Assembly: GCA_030597645.1 (NCBI GenBank)
Contig: JAUVRN010000141.1
Span: 1 to 5,912, forward strand
Length of the DNA: 5,912 nucleotides
Reading direction: 5' to 3'
Source of the DNA: Candidatus Zixiibacteriota bacterium
Lineage (GTDB): Bacteria; Zixibacteria; MSB-5A5; JAUVRN01
Shown here: positions 1 through 5,912 of the stretch, in pieces
Numbering within the stretch: the first letter of the stretch is position 1
How the letters are laid out: every line of letters starts with the position of its first letter
Made by a program: the position numbers and the translations under genes
Notes under the pieces: generated by a model
What the model was told of the DNA's origin: nothing
Databases searched by the model: none
The model's input: the letters and a program-made list of their open reading frames with translations, nothing else

Positions 1-735
1 CTGGCCGAAGCGGTTGGCCACACGCTGCAGGCGCATCACGTCCGATTCCATTCGATCGGCCACCTCCCGCGGCGTAACCTCGGACCCGACCCCGAGAAAA
101 TGAAGCCTTCCCCTCAGTGACGTGCTGGGCGTGCCGAGCTGGTGTGCCTCCTCCTTGGCCGTCCCGCCCGAGCTGTCGTTGTGTTCACCCCCCTTGATAT
201 TGCGAAAACCAAAGAAGGCCACGCCTATGAAAACCGTCACCAGCGCGACTTCGATGATGGGAATCCAGCGGAGTTGGCTGACGAGGGGCGGATCGTCATA
301 GAAAAAGTAGTTGATCACCTGACCCTGGTAGGTGATGGGCACGGCACCCTTCGCGGACTCCATGGCGAGTATCCGCCGGCTGACCTGGTCGCGCGCCTCC
401 TGCGTGGAGGCGGTGTCGGGAATACCCGGAAGGTTCCGCCAGTGGAGCGGGCGCTTGGACGCGTCGGCTACGATGATGGGGAAACTCGACTTCTTGATTA
501 CCTCGTCGAACACCACCGACGTTTCCTGACCCGAGGACGCCTCGGAGCCCGCCCACTGCCACAACGCCGCGGAGGTATTGACGATGCGCTGCGCGTCGAC
601 TCGGAGCTTGTCGATGACCTGCTGGGTATAATAGAAAAACACACCCACGATGACCACAGGCGCGAACACCAGGAACCCCTTGAACACGAGCGGTACGCCG
701 CGATACTTGGGACGCGGCGATATGGTTGTCCCCAT
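1..735 (-). CDS. Sensor histidine kinase, AHQLGTP H-box type, N-terminal part (3' end beyond window)
   Basis: Open frame from ATG at 733-735 to the left edge without a stop; 245 residues are visible. A cytoplasmic N-terminus is followed by TM1 (about residues 16-36), an extracytoplasmic sensor segment of about 120 residues with a PAS-like stretch (PIIVADASKRPLHW, 86-99), TM2 (about 157-177) and then the dimerisation/phosphoacceptor helix. The H-box is AKEEAHQLGTP with phosphoacceptor His198 (codon 142-144). This AHQLGTP form, with a YDDPPLVSQLRW-like pre-TM2 segment, marks a recognisable kinase family in Bacteroidetes and related phyla. The catalytic HATPase domain must lie beyond the edge. 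The usual WVGM before AKE is replaced here by a polar SSGGT linker, and the residues after GTP (STSLRGRL) differ from the commoner LSSLxGW. No clear Shine-Dalgarno precedes the ATG. A -10-like TATCAT (complement of 743-748) lies 7 nt upstream, so a leaderless mRNA is possible. Family call is firm; signal and partner are unknown. Confidence 0.88.
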   Translation of the reverse strand, partial: MGTTISPRPKYRGVPLVFKGFLVFAPVVIVGVFFYYTQQVIDKLRVDAQRIVNTSAALWQWAGSEASSGQETSVVFDEVIKKSSFPIIVADASKRPLHWRNLPGIPDTASTQEARDQVSRRILAMESAKGAVPITYQGQVINYFFYDDPPLVSQLRWIPIIEVALVTVFIGVAFFGFRNIKGGEHNDSSGGTAKEEAHQLGTPSTSLRGRLHFLGVGSEVTPREVADRMESDVMRLQRVANRFGQ

Positions 736-742
736 ACAGTCG

Positions 743-748
743 ATGATA
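743..748 (-). promoter_or_regulatory. Possible -10 element of the left-hand kinase gene
   Basis: The minus strand reads TATCAT here, 7 nt before the ATG at 735, inside TGTATCATCG. A start point near 736-735 would give a leaderless transcript, which would fit the missing Shine-Dalgarno. No good -35 lies 16-18 nt upstream (TGCCCG at the right distance is poor). Weak call from motif and position only. Confidence 0.2.
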
Positions 749-750
749 CA

Positions 751-768
751 CCGGTGCACCGGATCCGG
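751..768. repeat. Two overlapping perfect palindromes in the divergent intergenic region
   Basis: The stretch CCGGTGCACCGGATCCGG holds a 12-bp perfect palindrome (CCGGTGCACCGG, 751-762) and a 10-bp perfect palindrome (CCGGATCCGG, 759-768) sharing one CCGG. It sits between divergent starts at 735 and 849, directly upstream of the possible -10 of the left-hand gene. The position suits an operator for a dimeric regulator. No known consensus is recognised, and G+C-rich palindromes also arise by chance. Confidence 0.4.
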
Positions 769-833
769 GCAGGCCCTTTTTGAAGCCGGCAGGAACCGGA
801 CCGCACGACAGGCGGTTGGGAAACGTAGCGCAT

Positions 834-840
834 GGAGGAG
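834..840 (+). promoter_or_regulatory. Shine-Dalgarno fixing the start of the DUF3179 gene
   Basis: GGAGGAG lies 8 nt before the ATG at 849-851. It separates the true start from an upstream in-frame ATG at 780, which would put a polar stretch in front of the signal peptide. With the 849 start the protein begins MIRPR followed by a hydrophobic core, a normal signal peptide. Confidence 0.8.
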
Positions 841-848
841 ATGGAGCG

Positions 849-1886
849 ATGATACGTCCGAGGGTGGCCGCGATGGTATGCCTGGCCCTGCTGTTGTGCA
901 CGCCGGCCTGGGCACAACGGCGCAACATGACCCGGTCGGTCGTGCAGGGCGACACGATGTACACGCTGGGCTCGCCCGGCATGATCCCGGCGATCATGAA
1001 TCCCGAGTTTCTGCCCGTACGTGAGGCGCGCGACCTGTTTGCCGACGACGAACCACTGCTGGTGGTCCAGGTGGGCGACCTGGTGCGTGGCTATTCGACG
1101 TGGCACCTGGACCGTCACGAGGTCGTCAACGAGCGCCTGGGGGATATGCCGCTGGCGGTCACATGGTGACCACTCTGCTACACGGGCATCGTGTATGTCC
1201 GACGCCTCGACACGCTGGAAATCCACCTGCAGGCCTCGGGGTCGCTGTGGCGCGACGCGCTGGTTCTGCACGATCCGGAAACGGGCACCCTGTGGAGCCA
1301 GGTGACCGGTGAGGGCATCCGGGGAGCCCGGTCCGGAACGTACCTGGAACGCTATCCCTCGACGGTAACCACCTTTGCGGAATTCTCACGCCAGTATCCC
1401 CAGGCCGAGGTTCTTGCCAAATCGGACGGGTCGCGCGGCACACCCTACGCGGAGTACTACGCCGGTGCCGGCACGGTGGGAATCTTTGGCACGCTGAATC
1501 AGGATGATCGTCTGGCCGGCAAGTCGAAAGTCGTGGGGTTGAACACGGACGTCGAGGCTGTGGCGGTGCCGTTGCCCGCCGACGGCCGAGCCCGCCTCCA
1601 GACCGTGACCATCGGAGAGCAGACCTTGATCGTCTACTGGAACCCCGCCAGTGAGACCGCCGTCGTATACAGGCACCCGGAAGGTATCGCGAACGAACTG
1701 AGTGTGGATGAAGACTCCGGACGAATCCGGTCGGTCCAGGACGGGATCTCATGGGACGCGGCCACAGGCGCCCGCGTGGGCGACGGTGAAATCGGGGATG
1801 GACTCGACAAGGTGCCGTTCATGATCGCGTACTGGTTTGCGTGGCGGAACTTCTACCCGCACACGAGCGTCATGGAGTCCAGGTAG
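849..1886 (+). CDS. Exported DUF3179-family protein, predicted selenoprotein (Sec107 encoded by UGA 1167-1169)
   Basis: 345 residues if the UGA is read as selenocysteine; the terminal stop is TAG at 1884-1886. Residues 1-22 are a Sec signal peptide with an AWA|Q cleavage site, so the protein acts outside the cytoplasm. The rest matches DUF3179: GMIPAIMNPEF (44-54), DDEPLLVVQV (66-75), RHEVVNE (89-95), LAVTW-U-PLCYTGIVY (102-116), TGTLWSQVTGEGIRG (145-159), YPSTVTTF (169-176) and WFAWRNFYPHT (333-343). Family members normally read VT(W/Y)CPLC, so the UGA replaces the first Cys of a CxxC-like pair and Cys110 is the partner. Both sides of the UGA are in the same frame with full family similarity, so no frameshift is needed. 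The protein is an internal duplication; the second repeat has NPAS (265-268) where the first has UPLC. DUF3179 has no established reaction; a thiol/selenol redox role is inferred from UxxC. The alternative is a fresh nonsense mutation (TGC or TGT to TGA) or a sequencing error. The downstream hairpin and intact remainder favour Sec. Confidence 0.87.
1167..1169 (+). other. In-frame UGA, predicted selenocysteine codon
   Basis: TGA lies between Trp106 and Pro108 of the DUF3179 protein at the conserved Cys position of CPLC. About 238 family-like codons follow in the same frame before a TAG. Annotation software will probably either truncate the protein at residue 106 or start a second gene at GTG 1191, giving two false fragments. 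Confidence 0.82.
1179..1195 (+). promoter_or_regulatory. Candidate bacterial SECIS hairpin
   Basis: TACACG-GGCAT-CGTGTA forms a perfect 6-bp stem (1179-1184 with 1190-1195) and a 5-nt loop starting GG. The stem begins 9 nt after the UGA and the loop begins 16 nt after its last base. Bacterial SECIS elements lie immediately 3' of UGA inside the coding region and carry a G in the first two loop positions for SelB. In E. coli fdhF the minihelix starts 11 nt after UGA. The lower stem is weak (C1178/U1196 mismatch, though C1178 could pair with G1197 if U1196 bulges). ACACG at 1210-1214 could compete for CGUGU 1190-1194. Called from geometry alone. Confidence 0.65.
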
Positions 1887-1916
1887 CGAGGGAATCGCGC
1901 CCGGACACCCGGACGC

Positions 1917-1934
1917 CGCGGTCCGTCAACCGCG
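1917..1934. other. Small hairpin at the convergent gene ends
   Basis: CGCGGT (1917-1922) and ACCGCG (1929-1934) make a perfect 6-bp stem with a 6-nt loop, in the gap between the DUF3179 stop (1886) and the lon stop (1926-1928), which it overlaps. It could end transcription from either side. However, no T-run follows on either strand, so it is not a classical intrinsic terminator. Confidence 0.3.
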
Positions 1935-4442
1935 AGAAGGTTTCGTGCGATCGTTCCTGCTGCGGCGGGTCGCGCGCTTGCGCTTGGCCGTGGCGGTTTT
2001 CTTGCGCTGTTCCCGCCGTTTGACGCGCGTCACTTCCTGTTGGAGCATGCTCTCCAGGCTGATGGGAGGATCCTCCGGCGGCAGAAGAGCCCGCGTGAAC
2101 ACCTCATCCACGTGCTCCACCATGTGAAACGTCATCCTGCGCCTGATCTCCTCAGGCAACGTGGCCAGGTCCCTTTCGTTCTCGCGCGGGATGACGATCT
2201 CCGTCAGCCCGGCGCGCACTGCGGCGGCCACCTTTTCCTTGAGTCCTCCGACCGAGATGATCTTGCCGCGCAGTGTTACCTCGCCGGTCATAGCCAGGTC
2301 ATGCCGTATCGGGCGATTGCTCATGACAGAGGCGATAACCAGCGTCACGGTCACACCGGCCGACGGCCCGTCTTTGGGAATGGATCCGGACGGGAAGTGG
2401 ATGTGCACGTCGGTGTTTTCGAACTCGTCCGCCGCGATGCCCAGCAGATCGGCCCGGGCTCTAACGTAACTGTACGCGGCCTGCACCGACTCTTTCATCA
2501 CCTCGCCCAGCGAGCCGGTGTAGACGATCTGCCCGGAGCCCGGCATTTTGAGCCCTTCGATGAGCATGAGATCACCACCCGCCTGGGTCCAGGCCACACC
2601 CATGGCCACACCCACCTCCGGCTGCGACTCCGGAGTCTCCGGAATGTACAGCGGCGGGCCGAGGAATCCCTCCACCGTGTCTGCATCGACCTTCCACTGT
2701 GTCCTGTATCCCGATAGTTTTTGCCGGGTGCACTTGCGCAGCACGGCTTCGATACTGTGTGTCAGTTCGGTCAGCCCCGCTTCAAGCGTGTAATTGCGGA
2801 TGATCGTGCGGAGACCCTCCGTCGTGGTCTGTACTTCAAAGGCCGACAACTCGTACCGATCGAGCAGCTTCGGCACGAGGTGCTTCTCCGCGATGTGGAT
2901 TTTCTCGGGCTCGATGTACCCGGGTATTTCCATGACATCGAAGTCGTCGATCAGCGCCTCCGGTACTTCGTCCGCACTGGTGGCCGAGCCGATGAAAATG
3001 ACGCGCGACAGGTCGAACGGAAAACCGAGAAAGCGATCCACGAAGCGCGCACCGCGCACGGGATGTATCGTCGAGAGCAGTACGGCAGCCGGATTGCCCT
3101 GTCCTGAATCTTCGATCACACGATCGATGTTGTCCACGAAAATCACCGGGTTGCAGACACCGGCGTCCCGCAGGCTCCGAACGAATATGCCAGGCTGCGC
3201 GCCCAGAAAGGTGCGCCGATGGCCCAGGATCTCACCTTCGGTGATGACGGCGCCTACGTTGACCTTGAGAAATGGCCGGCCCAGCGCCTCGGCCACGATC
3301 TGAGCCACTGAGCTCTTGCCCACACCGGGTGGGCCCACCAGCATCGGCACAGACTGCGCCCCGACCGAGCGGCGCTCGGCCAGGTGGTCGAGGATCCCCT
3401 CCTTGACGCGCTGGAGACCGACGAGACGCTCGTGGAGTGCCCGCTCTACCGCGGCCAGCGAAATGGAGTCGTCGCACTCCTTGGTCCAGGGCAGAGACAG
3501 CGCCCAGTCGAGATAGCTGCGCATCGCACCATACTCGGCCGACGCGTTGGAGATCATGCGCATGCGCTCCGCTTCGACGGTGATCTGTCGCCGCACCGGT
3601 TCGGGCAACGGCAACTCCGCCATGCGGGCGATTACGTCGTGGTACTGCCGCTCCTGATCATCTTCCTCCCCCAGTTCGCGGCGGATTTCCTTGAGCTGCT
3701 GGCGCAGGATCTCCTCGCGACGCTCGCGCGACATGGAGCGACGCGCCCGTGAATCGAACTCTTCGGTAATCTCCGCCCGCTCCGTCTCGCGCTTGAGATA
3801 CTTGATCAACCGGTTCAGACGGTCGGTCCAGGGAATCGATTCGAGGATACGCTGCTTGAGCTCGAGGGGGAAATGCATGTCCGCGCCGAGCAGGTCGGCA
3901 AACTGCCCCGGATGCGACAGGTACAGCCGAAAATTGTAGCTGGTTTCACGAGCGTAGTGCGGATCGATTTCGAGGAGTTCCTGCAGTGCGGTCCAGGCCT
4001 GCTCCGCCAGGTCCTCTGTCTGGGGCGTGACCGACTCAGAGTCCAGCAACCGCTCGGCTTCGGCGACGAAGTACGGCTCGGTCTGAACGACCCGGCCGAT
4101 ACGGGCACGGCAAATACCCTCCACCGTGATCTGCAATGAACCGTTGGGCAGAAGTACGTCCCGGATGATCCGTCCGACGACCCCGACTTCGGCCAGGTGT
4201 TCGGCGTGGACCCGGTCGGCGTCGGGCGCCATGCTGCGGGCCAGCACAAACTCCTCCTCGGACTTGAGGAGGTTCTGGATCAGCCGGAGATTGCGAGCCC
4301 GAGTGATCTGAAGATTGATCGTCGCGTACGGGAAAAGGACCGTGGACTGCAGGGGCAGTACTGCGTATCGGCGCCTTCCCTCCACAGATAACCTGTTGCC
4401 TGTCATTGTCGTATACCGAACCCGGGGCCACACGGGCCACAC
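1926..4442 (-). CDS. lon: Lon-family AAA+ serine protease with degenerate ATPase residues and a basic C-terminal tail
   Basis: 838 residues from GTG 4442, against 784 in E. coli Lon. Order: LonN substrate-binding domain (about 26-210, starting YAVLPLQSTVLFP), helical coiled-coil region (about 210-310, with REEILRQQLKEIRREL), AAA+ module (about 345-595) and Lon protease domain (about 608-788). Walker A is GPPGVGKSS (370-378) and the pore loop GHRRTFLG (407-414). The protease dyad is intact: Ser694 in PKDGPSAG and Lys737 in GGLKEK, 43 residues apart as in E. coli Lon (S679/K722). The ATPase side is altered: Walker B is FVDNID (Asn438 for Glu), sensor-1 Asn is Thr488, the arginine finger of LLDR is Asp500, and the sensor-2 Arg of AGVR is Thr558. 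Hydrolysis is probably weak or absent, so this is likely a specialised paralog rather than the housekeeping Lon. Residues 803-838 are highly basic. The alternative start ATG 4406 (MTGNRLSVEG) fits usual Lon N-termini better, but the GTG has a Shine-Dalgarno-like AGGTGAGGG. It ends in UGA. Confidence 0.95.
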   Translation of the reverse strand: MWPVWPRVRYTTMTGNRLSVEGRRRYAVLPLQSTVLFPYATINLQITRARNLRLIQNLLKSEEEFVLARSMAPDADRVHAEHLAEVGVVGRIIRDVLLPNGSLQITVEGICRARIGRVVQTEPYFVAEAERLLDSESVTPQTEDLAEQAWTALQELLEIDPHYARETSYNFRLYLSHPGQFADLLGADMHFPLELKQRILESIPWTDRLNRLIKYLKRETERAEITEEFDSRARRSMSRERREEILRQQLKEIRRELGEEDDQERQYHDVIARMAELPLPEPVRRQITVEAERMRMISNASAEYGAMRSYLDWALSLPWTKECDDSISLAAVERALHERLVGLQRVKEGILDHLAERRSVGAQSVPMLVGPPGVGKSSVAQIVAEALGRPFLKVNVGAVITEGEILGHRRTFLGAQPGIFVRSLRDAGVCNPVIFVDNIDRVIEDSGQGNPAAVLLSTIHPVRGARFVDRFLGFPFDLSRVIFIGSATSADEVPEALIDDFDVMEIPGYIEPEKIHIAEKHLVPKLLDRYELSAFEVQTTTEGLRTIIRNYTLEAGLTELTHSIEAVLRKCTRQKLSGYRTQWKVDADTVEGFLGPPLYIPETPESQPEVGVAMGVAWTQAGGDLMLIEGLKMPGSGQIVYTGSLGEVMKESVQAAYSYVRARADLLGIAADEFENTDVHIHFPSGSIPKDGPSAGVTVTLVIASVMSNRPIRHDLAMTGEVTLRGKIISVGGLKEKVAAAVRAGLTEIVIPRENERDLATLPEEIRRRMTFHMVEHVDEVFTRALLPPEDPPISLESMLQQEVTRVKRREQRKKTATAKRKRATRRSRNDRTKPSRG

Positions 4443-4463
4443 GCGCCCTCACCTGGTGTACGT

Positions 4464-4493
4464 CTAATAAGCGTTCGACGCGGCTGTGGGCAA
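4464..4493 (-). promoter_or_regulatory. Possible sigma70-type promoter of lon
   Basis: On the minus strand, TTGCCC (complement of 4488-4493) and TATTAG (complement of 4464-4469) are 18 nt apart; each matches four of six consensus bases. Transcription would start near 4457, leaving about 15 nt before GTG 4442 or about 50 nt before ATG 4406. The element lies in the 96-bp gap after the upstream kinase gene, so lon could be transcribed alone. No heat-shock-type operator is recognised. Motif-only call. Confidence 0.3.
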
Positions 4494-4538
4494 CCGATTG
4501 AACGGGAGACCTGGGGGTGGTATTCTGGGCTCACCACG

Positions 4539-5912
4539 CTAGAGATCGCTGGAGGACCGCACCAGTGGTGGCGGCAGAATCTCGGTGACATCGTCGACGG
4601 GGAGCGTCAGCGTGAAGTGAGCGCCGTGGCCTTCGCGGCTCTCGACCTCGAGGCGCCCGCGATGGCCATCGATGATGCGACGACAGTTGATCAGCCCGAG
4701 CCCGTGGCCACGGGCCTTGCTGGTGTAACGCTCCCGGAACAGGCGGCTGACGATGCCTGCTGCGATCCCGGTACCGTTGTCGGAGACACGCACCTTGATG
4801 CCGCCTTCGCGCGGTTCCCAGGCGGTGACGATCCGAATGTGGCCGTCCTCGCGCCCATGCTCGTGGATCGCGTCGGCCGCGTTGTTGAGCAGATTGACCA
4901 GCACCTGCTGTATCTGCCCCACGCCGACGGTGGCCGGCGGAAGCGTGTCGTCCAGTTCGAGCTGAATGTGAATGCCGTCGTACCGATTCTGCGGCTTGAG
5001 AAACGCCACCAGCCCCTCTACCAGCCGGTTGAGATCGCACTGGGTACGCTCGGTGTCGGTATCGTTGGGGCCCATCAACCCGTCTGAGAAGCGCGCGATC
5101 TTGTCGAGCACTTCCTTCATGGACTGGAACTTCCGTTGCAGCTTCTCGTGATTGCCCTGTGCGAGCAGCATCGGGATGACGTCCAGGTTGCCGCCGAGAA
5201 TGGTGAGATAGTTGTTGATCTCGTGTGCGATCTCGCCGGCCATTTCGCCCCGGGTCGACATGCGTTCCATCTGGATGATCAGGTTCTGGAGCTGCCGAGT
5301 CTCCGTGATGTCCTGGGCCAGGTACATGTAGGCCAGAATGGACCCGTGGTCGTCGCGTACCGGGGAGACCGTGGCCGCCAGAAGCGGCGATGAGCCCGTA
5401 TGGGTGCGCCCGAGGAACTCTCCGTGCCACACCTTGCCACGCCGGACGTCACGCTCCAGCTCGCTGCGCACCTCGGGTCGATTCTCGTGGGAGAACAGGC
5501 GATCAACCATCTCGCCGACGATCTCGTCCGGGCGCCAGCCAAACAGGTCGGAGGCCGCTTCGTTGAAGAGCAGGATACGATCCTCCGGATCGGTGACCAC
5601 GATGGGAGACGGCGTTCGCGCCACGAGCGTGGAAAAGAAATTGCGCGACTCGGATAGGTCGGAATTAACCTGTTCGAGCTCGACCATGGTGTCGCGGAGC
5701 TGACGGTTGAGCAGGTCTAGCTGGCGGTTGTTGTCCTCGAGTTCCGTCTGGTGGCGACGCACTGTCTGCGTCATCCGATTGAACGATTCGGACACCCGGC
5801 GCAGCTCTTCCCCGCCTCCTACAGGCAGTTCCACGTCGAAGTCGCCGCGAGCAACGGCATCCGTCGCCACCACGAGGCGCCCCAGCGGACCGGTGAAGGG
5901 ACGGGCAAGAAA
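4539..5912 (-). CDS. HAMP-PAS sensor histidine kinase, C-terminal part (5' end beyond window)
   Basis: 457 residues are visible, entering from the right edge without a start; the frame is open through 5912, so GTG 5873 is not the true start. Numbering from the edge, the order is: HAMP (about 1-50, PLGRLVVATDAVARGDFDVE to FNRM); coiled coil (about 50-90); PAS (about 92-205, PSPIVVTDPEDRILLFNEAA); HisKA with phosphoacceptor His230 in GEIAHEINNYLTILGG; and HATPase_c. The last has N-box LLNNAADAI (near 341-349), G1 DNGTGIA (378-384) and G2 GHGLGL (402-407). All catalytic boxes look intact. HAMP implies a membrane-anchored protein with its sensor domain outside the window. HEINN is followed by Tyr rather than the common Pro, as in some NtrB-like kinases. 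No receiver domain or adjacent regulator gene is visible, so the partner is unknown. lon follows 96 bp downstream on the same strand. Stop is TAG, 4539-4541. Confidence 0.95.
   Translation of the reverse strand, partial: FLARPFTGPLGRLVVATDAVARGDFDVELPVGGGEELRRVSESFNRMTQTVRRHQTELEDNNRQLDLLNRQLRDTMVELEQVNSDLSESRNFFSTLVARTPSPIVVTDPEDRILLFNEAASDLFGWRPDEIVGEMVDRLFSHENRPEVRSELERDVRRGKVWHGEFLGRTHTGSSPLLAATVSPVRDDHGSILAYMYLAQDITETRQLQNLIIQMERMSTRGEMAGEIAHEINNYLTILGGNLDVIPMLLAQGNHEKLQRKFQSMKEVLDKIARFSDGLMGPNDTDTERTQCDLNRLVEGLVAFLKPQNRYDGIHIQLELDDTLPPATVGVGQIQQVLVNLLNNAADAIHEHGREDGHIRIVTAWEPREGGIKVRVSDNGTGIAAGIVSRLFRERYTSKARGHGLGLINCRRIIDGHRGRLEVESREGHGAHFTLTLPVDDVTEILPPPLVRSSSDL

Noticed and set aside
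767..781. Intrinsic terminator GGGC-AG-GCCC followed by TTTTT
   Set aside because: The loop would be only 2 nt, or the stem only 3 bp, and no gene on the plus strand ends upstream of it.
881..901. Lipoprotein signal at Cys17 of the DUF3179 protein
   Set aside because: The residues before Cys17 are LLL, with no Gly, Ala or Ser at -1. The AWA|Q site fits ordinary signal peptidase better.
1167..1169. UGA read as tryptophan under an altered genetic code
   Set aside because: The lon gene ends at a UGA (1926-1928) right after its expected C-terminus, Trp is encoded by TGG throughout, and the family residue at this site is Cys, not Trp.
142..1271. Long open frames overlapping the first kinase and the DUF3179 gene (142-783 +, 296-997 -, 498-1271 -)
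   Set aside because: They are shadow frames in G+C-rich coding sequence, with Arg/His/Pro-rich translations lacking domain motifs. The edge-truncated kinase frame at 1-735 explains the region instead.
849..1886. Frameshifted pseudogene, or two separate genes (849-1169 and 1191-1886)
   Set aside because: Both halves are in the same reading frame and join without gap as one DUF3179 domain. The second half has no convincing ribosome-binding site at GTG 1191 and lacks the start of the domain. A single nonsense mutation is not fully excluded but is less likely than Sec.
2040..3752. Plus-strand open frames opposite lon (for example 2040-2717, 2794-3303, 3384-3752)
   Set aside because: They are antisense to the fully supported Lon domains and show no recognisable motif or ribosome-binding site.
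4517..4537. Terminator after the right-hand kinase (GTGGT/ACCAC, 11-nt loop)
   Set aside because: The stem is only 5 bp with a long loop and no T-run on the minus strand. It is indistinguishable from chance.

Overview
The window is about 60% G+C by eye, densely coded, and reads as bacterial chromosome. It holds four genes: two edge-truncated sensor histidine kinases, an exported DUF3179-family protein and a Lon-family protease. There are no RNA genes, insertion sequences, CRISPR arrays or phage signatures. The first kinase carries an AHQLGTP-type H-box with a short two-TM sensor architecture, which I associate with Bacteroidetes/Gemmatimonadetes-like lineages of the FCB group. Together with a likely selenoprotein, this points to a Gram-negative, selenocysteine-using FCB-type bacterium, possibly an uncultured one. 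The taxonomic placement is inference only.

Layout. 1-735 (-): N-terminal 245 residues of a membrane histidine kinase running off the left edge. 736-848: divergent intergenic region with two overlapping perfect palindromes and a strong Shine-Dalgarno for the next gene. 849-1886 (+): an exported DUF3179 protein whose frame is broken only by one UGA at 1167-1169. 1887-1925: short convergent gap. 1926-4442 (-): Lon-family protease. 4443-4538: short gap with a possible lon promoter. 4539-5912 (-): HAMP-PAS-HisKA-HATPase kinase running off the right edge. It lies on the same strand upstream of lon.

Main discovery. The UGA in the DUF3179 gene is in frame with both flanks. It falls exactly on the first Cys of the family's conserved VT(W/Y)CPLC motif, giving VTW-U-PLC, and is followed at once by a perfect 6-bp hairpin with a GG-starting 5-nt loop at bacterial SECIS spacing. 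The best reading is one 345-residue secreted selenoprotein with Sec107 and Cys110 as a UxxC redox pair. The adjacent lon gene itself ends in UGA, so UGA is not reassigned genome-wide.

Second discovery. The Lon protein keeps its Ser-Lys protease dyad, Walker A and the pore-loop aromatic. It has lost the Walker B glutamate (Asn), sensor-1 Asn (Thr), arginine finger (Asp) and sensor-2 Arg (Thr), and it ends in a very basic tail. It looks like a Lon paralog with a degenerate ATPase.

The four genes form no obvious single pathway. Kinase 2 and lon could be co-transcribed. Kinase 1 and the selenoprotein gene are divergent and share a regulatory interval.
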